Source of the DNA: an uncultured Prevotella sp.
Lineage (GTDB): Bacteria; Bacteroidota; Bacteroidia; Bacteroidales; Bacteroidaceae
DNA: 64,000 nucleotides
Direction: 5' to 3'
Assembly: GCA_900770025.1 (NCBI GenBank)
Contig: CAAGIW010000051.1
Coordinates: 10,480 to 74,479, forward strand
Part shown: positions 44,401 through 52,736 of the stretch, piece by piece
Layout of the letters: every line of letters begins with the position of its first letter
Numbering within the stretch: the stretch's first letter is position 1
The notes under the pieces: model-generated
The model's input: the letters and a program-made list of their open reading frames with translations, nothing else
Databases searched by the model: none
Told to the model about the DNA's origin: nothing
Made by a program: the position numbers and the translations under genes

Positions 44401-45969
44401 TTAGAACTCTGATGTGAAGTGGAACTTGATGTGTTTGAAGTCCTCTTGCGCCATACTCAGCACATAGCCGCTGTCGGCAAGGAACACATCCCTGCCCTCT
44501 TTGTCCTTGGCCATGTACTGGTACTTGCGCTTCTTAAAGTTCTCCAATTCCGCTTCATCATCACTTTCTATCCAACATGCTTTGTAGAGATGCACAGGTT
44601 CCCAACGGCATTTGGCATTGTATTCGTTTTCAAGGCGATACTGTATCACCTCAAACTGCAACTGTCCCACCGTACCAATGATTTTTCTTCCATTGAACTG
44701 GTTGACGAACAACTGTGCCACACCCTCGTCCATCAACTGATCTATACCCTTCTGCAGTTGCTTGGCTTTCATCGGGTCAGCATTCTCTATGTATTTGAAC
44801 ATCTCTGGCGAGAAACTGGGAAGTCCTCTGAAGTGCAGTTGTTCTCCTTCTGTCAGGGTGTCGCCTATCTTGAAGATGCCGTTGTCGGGCAATCCTACAA
44901 TATCTCCCGGCCATGCCTCGTCGATGGTGCTCTTGCGCTGCGCCATAAACTGTGTGGGCGAGGTGAAGCGCAAAGATTTGCCTTGCCTCACATGGAGGTA
45001 AGGCTTGTTACGCTCAAACTTGCCGCTACACACCTTGCAGAAAGCAATACAGGAACGGTGGTTGGGGTCGATATTGGCAGTAATCTTGAAGATGAATCCC
45101 GTAAATCCGGGTTCTTCAGGACTCACCATGCGCTCCTCTGCCTTGGTGGGCTGTGGCGAAGGGGCTATTTCCACGAAACAGTTGAGCAATTCCTGCACGC
45201 CAAAGTTATTCAATGCAGAACCAAAGAACACCGGAGCCACTTCCGCCTTGCGGTAGCTGTCGGTGTCAAAGGCAGGATAAACGCCATTGACCAATTCAAG
45301 ATCATCACGCAGTTTGGCTGCATCAACAGCCCCCACATGTTCTTCCAGTTGATCACTGTTCACATCCACCTCAATCTTTTCTGTCACACGCTGCTTGTCG
45401 GGAGTAAAGAGGTCGAGCTTGTTTTCATACAGGTTATACACACCTTTGAACTTGGCCCCCTGATTGATGGGCCAACTCAACGGGCGCACCTTTATCTCCA
45501 ACTCCTGCTCCAACTCGTCTAACAAATCGAAGGGGTCACGACCCTCACGGTCCATCTTGTTTACAAAGATAATCACCGGTGTGTTTCGCATACGGCACAC
45601 CGTCATCAGCTTTCGCGTCTGGGTCTCCACACCTTTGGCTCCATCCACCACAATAATGGCAGAATCCACTGCGGTAAGGGTGCGAAACGTATCTTCCGCA
45701 AAGTCCTGATGGCCGGGGGTATCCAGGATATTGACTTTATAGTCGTGGTAGTCAAACTCCATCACAGAGGTGGAAACAGAGATACCACGCTGTTTCTCTA
45801 TCTCCATCCAGTCGGATGTAGCGGTTTTCTTTATTTTGTTACTTTTCACCGCACCCGCCACCTGTATCTGCCCACCAAACAAGAGGAACTTCTCCGTCAG
45901 TGTAGTCTTACCAGCATCCGGATGGGATATAATGGCAAACGTTCTTCTTCTTTCTATTTCTTGATTCAT
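44401..45969 (-). CDS. prfC: Peptide chain release factor 3
   Basis: A 522-residue translational GTPase that recycles RF1/RF2. The G1 loop is SHPDAGKTTLTEKFL, G2 lies in RGISVSTS, G3 is DTPGHQDF and G4 is NKMDREG. Domains II and III follow with RF3-specific AQRKSTIDEAWPGDI. The length is normal. It sits between two copies of an intergenic repeat family. Confidence 0.97.
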   Translation of the reverse strand: MNQEIERRRTFAIISHPDAGKTTLTEKFLLFGGQIQVAGAVKSNKIKKTATSDWMEIEKQRGISVSTSVMEFDYHDYKVNILDTPGHQDFAEDTFRTLTAVDSAIIVVDGAKGVETQTRKLMTVCRMRNTPVIIFVNKMDREGRDPFDLLDELEQELEIKVRPLSWPINQGAKFKGVYNLYENKLDLFTPDKQRVTEKIEVDVNSDQLEEHVGAVDAAKLRDDLELVNGVYPAFDTDSYRKAEVAPVFFGSALNNFGVQELLNCFVEIAPSPQPTKAEERMVSPEEPGFTGFIFKITANIDPNHRSCIAFCKVCSGKFERNKPYLHVRQGKSLRFTSPTQFMAQRKSTIDEAWPGDIVGLPDNGIFKIGDTLTEGEQLHFRGLPSFSPEMFKYIENADPMKAKQLQKGIDQLMDEGVAQLFVNQFNGRKIIGTVGQLQFEVIQYRLENEYNAKCRWEPVHLYKACWIESDDEAELENFKKRKYQYMAKDKEGRDVFLADSGYVLSMAQEDFKHIKFHFTSEF

Positions 45970-45985
45970 TGTGTTATATTTTTTT

Positions 45986-46203
45986 CACGGAAATCCACGG
46001 CTTTATCATTCATAAAGACACGGCTTGGCTGCGCCTTGCACTCAGTATATTATGGACAACATATGCCACATGGATAATCTTACCCGTTCACTCTTTTTCT
46101 ATCATAGCATAGTAACCAAGCCGTGTTTTCACCTATGAATCCAAAAACACTAACCTGCCATAAAGGCCATGTCTTTACTATAAAGCTGAGGAATCCGTGC
46201 CTA
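45986..46203. repeat. Inverted-repeat intergenic element B, with nested 130-bp inverted repeat
   Basis: Between prfC and rfbD. The outer ends are CACGGAAATCCACGG (45986) and GGAATCCGTGCC (to 46202). Nested inside, 46008-46140, is a longer inverted repeat: ATTCATA...ACACGGCTTGG on the left and CCAAGCCGTGT...TATGAAT on the right, with 11-bp and 7-bp exact matches. It could be a MITE-like insertion or a large hairpin. No ORF is supported. Confidence 0.6.
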
Positions 46204-46206
46204 AAT

Positions 46207-47067
46207 TCAATCTGTGGACAACAACATCTTGATGCACTTCTCTAACGACTCTTCCCAATAGGGTATCTCTATACCGTAGGTTTGCTTGATTTTTGTCTTG
46301 TCGAGTACACTGTATGCAGGACGGTTGGCAGGAGTGGGATACTCCGAAGTATGGAGCGGACGCACATGGCACGAGGTGATGCCGGCAATGCGGTGGATCG
46401 CTTTGGTAAAGTCATACCAGCTGATGACGCCCTCATTGCTGAAATGGTACACCCCGGGAACAATGCCTTTGTTGATGGCTGTCATGATGGCAGTGGCAAG
46501 GTCGGCAGCATACGTTGGCGTGCCTATTTGGTCGAAGATAACACCCAGTTCCGCTTTCTCCTTGCCTAAACGAAGCATTGTCTTCACAAAGTTATTGCCA
46601 AAAGTGCTGTAGAGCCATGCCGTGCGGATAATCATCGTGCGCTTACAGAACTTCGACACGCCCAACTCTCCTGCAAGTTTTGTACTGCCATACACACTGT
46701 CGGGCGAAGGTGTGTCTTCCTCACGATAAGGACTGTGAGACTTGCCGTTGAACACATAATCGGTGGATATCTGTATCATCCATCCCCCACGCTTCTCCAC
46801 AGCAACCGCCAAATAAGCCGGCGCCAAAGTGTTGAGTGACGTGCAGAGTTCTTTGTTGCTTTCCGCCTTATCCACAGCAGTATAGGCAGCACAGTTCACA
46901 ATTCCGTCTATCTCGTTCGTCTGCACAAAGTCGGCCACGGCCTGCTGATCGGTGATGTCGAGTTCAGCAACATCAGTATTAAAATATGTGTGCTGGGGAT
47001 TCACTTGCTCTAACTTCTGCATCTCGTTACCCAACTGACCGTTACATCCTGTTATCAATATATTCAT
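46207..47067 (-). CDS. rfbD: dTDP-4-dehydrorhamnose reductase
   Basis: A 286-residue extended SDR that makes dTDP-L-rhamnose. It has ILITGCNGQLGNEMQ, STDYVFNGKSHSPYREED and the catalytic VYGSTKLAGE (YxxxK). It is the only later rhamnose gene in the window and is 9 kb from rfbA. It stands between prfC and the DUF4924 gene, each gap filled by the inverted-repeat family. Confidence 0.95.
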   Translation of the reverse strand: MNILITGCNGQLGNEMQKLEQVNPQHTYFNTDVAELDITDQQAVADFVQTNEIDGIVNCAAYTAVDKAESNKELCTSLNTLAPAYLAVAVEKRGGWMIQISTDYVFNGKSHSPYREEDTPSPDSVYGSTKLAGELGVSKFCKRTMIIRTAWLYSTFGNNFVKTMLRLGKEKAELGVIFDQIGTPTYAADLATAIMTAINKGIVPGVYHFSNEGVISWYDFTKAIHRIAGITSCHVRPLHTSEYPTPANRPAYSVLDKTKIKQTYGIEIPYWEESLEKCIKMLLSTD

Positions 47068-47088
47068 AATCTTATTATGTTATGTTTT

Positions 47089-47148
47089 GGCACGGATTTC
47101 ACGGGACTGCATCCAGCCTTTTCTTTGCTAATCCTTGTTTCCCGTGCC
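47089..47148. repeat. Inverted-repeat intergenic element C (GGCACGG...CCGTGCC)
   Basis: A 60-bp element between rfbD and the DUF4924 gene. The left end is GGCACGGATTTCACGGG and the right end TAATCCTTGTTTCCCGTGCC. It is the shortest of the three copies and probably closest to the basic unit. Confidence 0.65.
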
Positions 47149-47159
47149 TAAAAATAATT

Positions 47160-47705
47160 CTATTCAAACTCTATCGGCTCTTCCCTATCCTTTTTATAAT
47201 AGTCGCTAAGCATTCCTATCAGAGTGGTGATTTCCTTCACCGCATGTTCTGTGTTGGGAGTAACCGTTTTCTTCTGCAGGCGCAGCATCATCACGCCATA
47301 AAGCGCATCAAAGCAGGTCTCTACCTCGTTCTCTTCCTTCTTGGCTCCCTTGTTTCTCAACTCCACAATAAAAGGCAGCACCTTGTAGTAGGCCGCATTA
47401 TAGAAAGGAAACTTGGTACTTTGCAGCAGTCGGGCATGAAGCTCCTCCAAGGTCATCATCGTCACCTTGTTGATTTGCAGATGGCCCGCCTCACGGCATC
47501 CCTCCTCGTTCATCATCCTGATGAGATTGCCATACCAGTCGGTCAGTTCCTCCTTCTGTTCCTCCGTATAGTCAAAGCGCTCCACGTAGTCTCTTTTTAT
47601 CCTGGCAAGCGAACACCCGAAAGCACGTATTGTGTCCTCCACCTGCCACATGTACAGCAGGTATTCAGCGATGTTGTTTTTTCTTAACTGTTGTGAGATA
47701 AACAT
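47160..47705 (-). CDS. DUF4924 family protein
   Basis: A 181-residue, mostly helical, soluble protein recognised as DUF4924 from its start MFISQQLRKNNIAEYLLYMWQ and from LLQSTKFPFYNAAYYKVLPF. The family is found in Bacteroidales and has no known function. It follows the LysE-type exporter gene by 7 bp, so the two are likely co-transcribed. Confidence 0.82.
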   Translation of the reverse strand: MFISQQLRKNNIAEYLLYMWQVEDTIRAFGCSLARIKRDYVERFDYTEEQKEELTDWYGNLIRMMNEEGCREAGHLQINKVTMMTLEELHARLLQSTKFPFYNAAYYKVLPFIVELRNKGAKKEENEVETCFDALYGVMMLRLQKKTVTPNTEHAVKEITTLIGMLSDYYKKDREEPIEFE

Positions 47706-47712
47706 AATTCAA

Positions 47713-48378
47713 TCAGAAAAATCGATACAGGTTTGTCACCGTTCCGAACAGGATAATCACCGAGAAGATAATCACCACTGCACCTATCACCTGGTTGATG
47801 AGGCGGATACCGTTGGTATCAAACTTGCCTCTGATTTTATCCACCAGCCATGTCAGGCCAAACCACCACAGCAATGCACCCGCCACAATGCTCATAAAGC
47901 CCACAAACATCTCGAACGGATGGTCGGGCAACACGAAGGCAAACTGGGCATAGGTGGCCAAAAACAGGAAGATGATAAGGGGATTGGAGAACGTGACCAG
48001 AAATGCGGTAAAGGCATTATGGAACAAGGTTCCCTTTCGGGTGCCCGAGCGATGCATCTTGCGGGTGGGGTCGGTGCGGTATGTGTAGATGCCAAACGCC
48101 AGCAGCATGATACTTCCAGCAATCTGCAGATACCAGCGATACTGCTGGTTATTGATGAAGTCCATCACATAGCTCATGCCATACCCCGCAATGCCAGCAT
48201 AGATGATATCGCTCAAGGCCGCACCTATTCCGGTAATAAAGCCATACCATCTGCCCTTGTTCAGCGTACGCTGCACACAAAGCACTCCCACAGGTCCCAT
48301 CGGTGCCGATGCTATGATTCCTATGAGCATCCCCTTGAACACGAAATCAAGTATGTTGATTTGAATTTGAAACGGCAT
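47713..48378 (-). CDS. LysE/RhtB-family amino acid exporter
   Basis: A 221-residue inner-membrane protein with about six membrane helices. It has the LysE-family start (FVFKGMLIGIIASAPMGPVGVLCVQRTLNKG) and a conserved TFSNPLIIFLFLA segment. It would export an amino acid or related solute. It is divergent from the ROK kinase gene and heads the lysE-DUF4924 pair. Confidence 0.9.
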   Translation of the reverse strand: MPFQIQINILDFVFKGMLIGIIASAPMGPVGVLCVQRTLNKGRWYGFITGIGAALSDIIYAGIAGYGMSYVMDFINNQQYRWYLQIAGSIMLLAFGIYTYRTDPTRKMHRSGTRKGTLFHNAFTAFLVTFSNPLIIFLFLATYAQFAFVLPDHPFEMFVGFMSIVAGALLWWFGLTWLVDKIRGKFDTNGIRLINQVIGAVVIIFSVIILFGTVTNLYRFF

Positions 48379-48433
48379 AACAAATGCAAAGGTGGCAAAT
48401 TATTATGAGATACACAAGTTTTTATTTCAAAAC

Positions 48434-48464
48434 TTTGTCCAGTCAAGGTTTTTTCATAACTTTG
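48434..48464 (+). promoter_or_regulatory. Promoter of the ROK kinase gene
   Basis: TTTG (48434-48437), exactly 19 bp, then TAACTTTG (48457-48464). The leader to the ATG at 48563 is about 93 nt. Confidence 0.75.
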
Positions 48465-48562
48465 CATGAGTGGGGCTGCACAGATTGGCACCCACACATT
48501 CCTACGACTATTCATTGACAAGACAATCTGTAGAATATTAACTTGAAACGATCTTCAACATT

Positions 48563-49540
48563 ATGAATGCACAAACGATTTTGAAGCCCTATGTCATTGG
48601 TCTTGACTTAGGAGGCACCAACTCCGTGTTCGGCATTGTAGATAACAGGGGCGAGATAAAAGCCACCACAGCCATCAAAACCCAAGGCTACAACACCGCA
48701 GAAGAATACGTAAAGGCATCTGTGGATGCACTCCACATCATCATCGACCAGGTGGGAGGAATAGAGAAAATCAAGTCCATGGGCATCGGCGCACCCAACG
48801 CCAATTATTACAAGGGCACCATCGAGAATGCTCCCAACATCCTTTGGGCAAAGGGCACCGTGCCATTGGCAGAGATGTTCAGCCAGGCCTTGGGTATCCC
48901 CGTGGCCATGACCAACGATGCCAATGCGGCCGCCATCGGCGAAATGGCATACGGAGTGGCACGCGGAATGAAGAACTTTATCATGATTACTTTAGGCACA
49001 GGTGTGGGCTCGGGCATTGTTGTTAACGGACAATTAGTGTATGGCAGCGACAGCTATGCCGGCGAACTGGGTCACGTCACCATGGTGCGCGAGAACGGAC
49101 GCCTCTGCGGATGCGGCAGAAAGGGATGCTTAGAGGCTTATTGCTCTGCCACCGGTGTGGCACGCACGGCCCGCCAGATGCTGGAAGAGAGCACCGAGCC
49201 ATCGCTGCTCAGAGAGATGAATGCAGCAGACATCACCTCATTAGACGTAAGCATTGCAGCCGGCAAGGGCGACAAACTGGCCAACGACGTGTTTCTGTTC
49301 ACGGGTAAGATGCTGGGCGAGGCCTGTGCAGACTTTGCCACCTTCTGCAGTCCCGAAGCCTTTGTGTTCTTCGGAGGCCTGACCAAAGCCGGCGACCTGT
49401 TGATGGATCCCCTCATCGAGGCCTACAACAACCACGTGTTCAGCGCATACAAGGGAAAGGCACAGTTTCTGATAAGCGCTTTGGACGGATCTTCGGCTGC
49501 CGTGCTCGGTGCCAGTGCCATTGGCTGGGAGATACAATAA
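48563..49540 (+). CDS. ROK-family glucokinase
   Basis: A 325-residue sugar kinase. It has the ATP loop VIGLDLGGTNSVFGIVD, MTNDANAAAIGE with the catalytic Asp (about 112-124), GTGVGSGIVVNG, and the ROK zinc motif CGCGRKGCLEAYCS (about 177-190). It has no N-terminal DNA-binding domain, so it is an enzyme rather than a repressor. Bacteroides use such ROK kinases (RokA type) for glucose and N-acetylglucosamine; the exact substrate is inferred. A probable minus-strand small RNA lies past its 3' end. Confidence 0.92.
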   Translation: MNAQTILKPYVIGLDLGGTNSVFGIVDNRGEIKATTAIKTQGYNTAEEYVKASVDALHIIIDQVGGIEKIKSMGIGAPNANYYKGTIENAPNILWAKGTVPLAEMFSQALGIPVAMTNDANAAAIGEMAYGVARGMKNFIMITLGTGVGSGIVVNGQLVYGSDSYAGELGHVTMVRENGRLCGCGRKGCLEAYCSATGVARTARQMLEESTEPSLLREMNAADITSLDVSIAAGKGDKLANDVFLFTGKMLGEACADFATFCSPEAFVFFGGLTKAGDLLMDPLIEAYNNHVFSAYKGKAQFLISALDGSSAAVLGASAIGWEIQ

Positions 49541-49566
49541 GGGAAGACTCTTGCTGAGACACCTGC

Positions 49567-49648
49567 AAAAAAAGGGGTTGGAACAGGACGTTCCAACCCA
49601 CTATCGCGGACTGATAAGGTCCATCAGCAATGACTGATGCCATCTTAT
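49567..49648 (-). ncRNA. Candidate small RNA with its own promoter and terminator
   Basis: A minus-strand transcript of about 82 nt is predicted. A strong promoter lies at 49654-49685. The RNA would start near 49648, fold a first hairpin (GATAAG/CTTATC outside, CATCAG/CTGATG inside), and end with a 10-bp perfect stem (GGGTTGGAAC/GTTCCAACCC, 5-nt loop; 49575-49599) followed by a run of seven T's. No ORF fits this short unit. The rest of the 365-bp gap between ROK and DUF3791 holds only the DUF3791 promoter. The identity is unknown; every part is read directly from sequence. Confidence 0.65.
49575..49599 (-). terminator. Intrinsic terminator of the candidate small RNA
   Basis: A 10-bp perfect GC-containing stem with loop GTCCT (minus-strand sense) and a T-run directly after it on the minus strand only. 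On the + strand it lacks a T-run, so it is not a classic terminator for the ROK gene. Confidence 0.7.
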
Positions 49649-49653
49649 CGCTG

Positions 49654-49685
49654 CAAATATAGCACATTAAAAGATATACGCCAAA
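49654..49685 (-). promoter_or_regulatory. Promoter of the candidate small RNA
   Basis: Minus strand: TTTG (49685-49682), 20-bp spacer, TATATTTG (49661-49654). It matches the consensus and points away from any minus-strand protein gene. Confidence 0.7.
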
Positions 49686-49809
49686 TATTTTTCGTTAATT
49701 TTTTTAGTTTCCATATAAATTTCACTCGCCGGAAACCATGAAGAATTGAAACAACAGACTTACATCTAAATCCAGTCATTAGACTGTTTTGCGCAAACAC
49801 GACAATAAT

Positions 49810-49840
49810 TTTGCTGATTCTAAATAAATTAGTAACTTTG
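49810..49840 (+). promoter_or_regulatory. Promoter of the DUF3791-DUF3990 module
   Basis: TTTG (49810-49813), exactly 19 bp, TAACTTTG (49833-49840). The leader to 49906 is about 60 nt. Confidence 0.75.
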
Positions 49841-49905
49841 CGTAACAAAGGATTTCTCACGATGTGAGAGATTTGCCATAACTCTACAGAAGATAAAACG
49901 GTCGT

Positions 49906-50127
49906 ATGTCAAGAGAAGAACATAACAAAATTGGGTTTATTGTATGCTTGATTAGTGAGTTTGCAAAAAAATACAGCATCCTCCCAAACCAAGCATATCA
50001 ATATCTTAAACGTCATAAAGGTTTGGAGCACTTATATCAGCACTACAATGTACTGCACACTTTTTCATTTGCAGATTCTGTAGATTGCATTTATCAGATT
50101 TGCCAAAATAATGGAGGGAAGTTGTAA
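49906..50127 (+). CDS. DUF3791 protein, first gene of a three-gene module
   Basis: A 73-residue helical protein with FIVCLISEFAKKYSI, LPNQAYQYLKRHKG and HYNVLHTFSFADSV, matching the DUF3791 pattern and the orphan copy at 33665. Its last base is shared with the first base of the DUF3990 start codon, so translation is tightly coupled. The arrangement, a small protein just before a toxin-like fold, resembles an antitoxin position; this is inference. Confidence 0.82.
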   Translation: MSREEHNKIGFIVCLISEFAKKYSILPNQAYQYLKRHKGLEHLYQHYNVLHTFSFADSVDCIYQICQNNGGKL

Positions 50128-50618
50128 TGATAAGACTATACCACGGTTCAAACGTAGAAGTTGTTAAGCCAGATTTGCACAAATCCAAGCCATACAAGGA
50201 TTTTGGACAAGGTTTTTATCTTTCTGATGACAAGCAGCAAGCATGGGATTTAGCTTACAATAAGGTGGAACAGCTAAAATCTGGGAAAGCAACGGTCAGC
50301 ACCTACATGTTTGATGATTCCGTGATGTTTTCAAATGAACTCAATATAAAGATTTACAAGGATTATTCAGAAGAATGGGCAGAGTTTGTTTTACGGAATC
50401 GAGACCAAACCCTACCACAACCTTCGCATAATTATGACATTGTCTATGGACCCATTGCAGACGACGGAGTCACATTTCAGTTAAGGAGATATCGTGGCGG
50501 AGTTATTTCCATGGAAAAGCTGATAGAGGAACTTAAATATGCAAAAGGAATAACATTTCAATATTTCTTTGGAACAGAAAAAGCATTAACCAGATTACAA
50601 TATGACACGACTGAATGA
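50127..50618 (+). CDS. DUF3990 protein, ADP-ribosyltransferase-like
   Basis: A 163-residue protein of the DUF3990 family. It shows LYHGSNVEVVKP (H-G-S near residues 6-8), KDFGQGFYLSDDKQQAWDLA (about 24-43) and the C-terminal FQYFFGTEKALTRL, an arrangement that resembles small ADP-ribosyltransferase folds. Catalysis is not proven by sequence. It overlaps both neighbours (1 bp and 17 bp), so the three genes form one translational unit. Toxin, effector or regulatory roles are all possible. Confidence 0.82.
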   Translation: MIRLYHGSNVEVVKPDLHKSKPYKDFGQGFYLSDDKQQAWDLAYNKVEQLKSGKATVSTYMFDDSVMFSNELNIKIYKDYSEEWAEFVLRNRDQTLPQPSHNYDIVYGPIADDGVTFQLRRYRGGVISMEKLIEELKYAKGITFQYFFGTEKALTRLQYDTTE

Positions 50619-50835
50619 GCAACAAATAGAAATCATGAAAGACGAGTTGGCGATAGAATTGGCAGACTGGCTAATGAAAACCTATGGTTACTCTGCGGCA
50701 GAGGCATTGGATATCCTCTATACTTCTGAGACTTTTGACCGCCTCCAGAATTCTTCCACAGGATTCTACTACCAAAGTGTGGGTTACGTGGCTTCCTTTT
50801 TGCAGAACGAGGTGGAAAAGGCTGTGTTCTGTTAG
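50602..50835 (+). CDS. Small helical protein, third gene of the module
   Basis: A 77-residue protein with YGYSAAEALDILYTSETFDRL and TGFYYQSVGYVASFLQNE. I have seen similar small proteins next to DUF3990 genes in Bacteroidales and Firmicutes, but cannot name a Pfam family with confidence. Its start lies 17 bp inside the DUF3990 gene. It may be a second partner or immunity component (inference). Confidence 0.7.
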   Translation: MTRLNEQQIEIMKDELAIELADWLMKTYGYSAAEALDILYTSETFDRLQNSSTGFYYQSVGYVASFLQNEVEKAVFC

Positions 50836-50851
50836 ATGTGCAAATAATCAA

Positions 50852-51910
50852 ATGAGTAATCACGTTGTAAAACCAAGACTGCAGTGGGTAGATACAGCCA
50901 AGGGGATATGTATTCTTCTGGTTATCCTATACCACACCACCGAACACATCATGGATTTGAGTCCCTCCCTGCGCGACATGCTCAGAGCCGCCCGAATGCC
51001 CCTGTACTACACCATTGCCGGATTGTTCGTCTCCGTCAGGAATCCTAAAACATTCCTGAGCAAGAAATTCAACAGGCTGATTGTCCCGTTCTGTTTCTTC
51101 GTTCTTTTGGGAGATCTCGCAGGCTATCTCACATCCATCGCCGACGGCACGGATTTCACCTACTTCTCTCCCCTCTACTATGCCATCACCGAAGACACGG
51201 AAAGACAATTCTTCAACCCTCCCATCTGGTTTCTCATCTCGCTCTTTGATGTTTACATCATATTCATGCTCATAGAGAAAGTAGCAGGATATTGCGGAAA
51301 ACATGCCACGCTGACCAAGACTGTGCTGGCCTTATTCGCCGGTTTTTGCGGCATCAGATGCAACAGAATGTGCATTGACTTGCCGTTCTTTATAGACACC
51401 TCTCTCACCGCCACACCCTTTTTCATCTTCGGGCATATCGTGATGTCGAGAACAGGCATTCTCAAGAAAGACTACAACAGATACATCAGTCTTGCCCTTT
51501 CGGTCATATTGCTCGGCATCGCCCTGCTCACCGCCCATGGAGATATCGAATATTACCGAAACAACATCAGAGCATCAGTATTCCATACATACATTCCGGG
51601 CGTGATAGGTGTGGCTGGCATCCTCCTATTTGCAAAAGCGATTGGCACCATTCCGGTCATTACAAGAATCGGAAGATATTCCATTGTGTATTTGGGCACG
51701 CACTATTTGTTTTTCAGAGACCTGAAGGAACTGTTCGAGCCGCTTGTGAGCCAGCACCACGAGATATGGCTTGATGTATTGACATTCAGTTCCACCGTAG
51801 CGCTGTCGGCTGCAGCTTGCTGGGTGTTGCTCAAGACTGTGCCGTTTCTCATAGCGCAGAAGGATATCGTGCATTTCGGAGAATGCTCCGAAGAAAAGGA
51901 ACGAACGTAG
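50852..51910 (+). CDS. Acyltransferase-3 family membrane protein
   Basis: A 352-residue membrane protein with about ten helices. It opens with LQWVDTAKGICILLVILYHTTEH, the acyltransferase-3 signature with the conserved histidine. Such proteins O-acetylate surface polysaccharides or related molecules. The ATG at 50852 is used since it directly precedes the signature; earlier in-frame residues overlap the small gene in another frame. It is 16 bp from that gene and converges with the glycosyltransferase-like gene at 51916. Confidence 0.88.
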   Translation: MSNHVVKPRLQWVDTAKGICILLVILYHTTEHIMDLSPSLRDMLRAARMPLYYTIAGLFVSVRNPKTFLSKKFNRLIVPFCFFVLLGDLAGYLTSIADGTDFTYFSPLYYAITEDTERQFFNPPIWFLISLFDVYIIFMLIEKVAGYCGKHATLTKTVLALFAGFCGIRCNRMCIDLPFFIDTSLTATPFFIFGHIVMSRTGILKKDYNRYISLALSVILLGIALLTAHGDIEYYRNNIRASVFHTYIPGVIGVAGILLFAKAIGTIPVITRIGRYSIVYLGTHYLFFRDLKELFEPLVSQHHEIWLDVLTFSSTVALSAAACWVLLKTVPFLIAQKDIVHFGECSEEKERT

Positions 51911-51915
51911 GGAGG

Positions 51916-52716
51916 CTATTTCCGAAGATAGAGAAAACAGCGTGACAAAAAGAACAAAGCTCTCAATACAACGGGCATACGATACGAGCACATTGCTTTG
52001 TCCATCTTCAGCGCATTGCCCAGCATGTCAAAGGCAAACCTGTTGTTGTTTGCCGTCTTGGGCGTGTACTGATTGCCCGTAGAGCCCGAAACGCCCTCAA
52101 TCAAAGGCACTTTGAGGAAGGGAACATATACAAAGGAGCACCGAGAGACGAGCGATTCAAACAGGATATGTTCAAAGAAGATGCCCTCAGAATCGCTGAT
52201 CTGCTCCTTTCTCGACAGAAAGTTGTCTGTGACAAACGATTTCGGCGCAATAAACACCCTGCTGTCTATCATCCGGTTATTCGGGTAGAATGTCTGTATG
52301 GTTGGTGTCATCATCCTGCCGTTATCCCTTACCAGCGCACCAATGTTTCTCACCGTCAGCCTGCCCGTAATCTTCACCACAAAGTCACATGCTGCCAGCA
52401 GGCGCGAACGGCCGAACGCTTCTCCCATTATCAGCGCCTCGCCATATCCCTTGCCCCTGCACCTGTCAAAGCCATTGCCGTCGAAGGTGATGTATTCCAG
52501 TCGCCCTTCGTTGATGTAGTTGCGGTAATCTTCGCTGAAGTCGCAGAGCGTGTTTTCACAGAACACCACGGGCAATGAGGTTTGGCAAAGATAGAAGTTG
52601 AGCGCCTCCCGATACTGTCGCAGGCGTTCCGATGTGTCAACCAGTGTGGTGAATGGCATTCCACCTGGGTTGACACACGCCGTCAGCAATATGACATATT
52701 TTCTGTTCGCTTTCAT
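51916..52716 (-). CDS. Glycosyltransferase-like protein, unassigned
   Basis: A 266-residue protein that I do not place in a named family. It starts KYVILLTACVNPGGMPFT, then has LPVVFCENTLCDFSEDY, CDFVVKITGRLTVRNI (about residues 109-124) and a hydrophobic C-terminus rich in Leu/Phe. The pattern (a beta-rich start, a Lys-Ile-Thr-Gly-Arg block) is reminiscent of GT-A-like proteins in LPS clusters. It lies 20 bp downstream of the Wzt-like ATPase gene, favouring a role in making or modifying the exported glycan. Confidence 0.45.
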   Translation of the reverse strand: MKANRKYVILLTACVNPGGMPFTTLVDTSERLRQYREALNFYLCQTSLPVVFCENTLCDFSEDYRNYINEGRLEYITFDGNGFDRCRGKGYGEALIMGEAFGRSRLLAACDFVVKITGRLTVRNIGALVRDNGRMMTPTIQTFYPNNRMIDSRVFIAPKSFVTDNFLSRKEQISDSEGIFFEHILFESLVSRCSFVYVPFLKVPLIEGVSGSTGNQYTPKTANNNRFAFDMLGNALKMDKAMCSYRMPVVLRALFFLSRCFLYLRK

Positions 52717-52736
52717 CGCAAGTGATGGACAAGTCC

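Noticed and set aside
45986..46203. tRNA or other structured RNA gene between prfC and rfbD
   Set aside because: The base pairing comes from repeat ends; no anticodon or T-loop sequence is present.
49575..49599. Terminator of the ROK kinase gene
   Set aside because: The hairpin has no T-run on the + strand; the T-run lies on the minus-strand side. It is assigned to the minus-strand small RNA.
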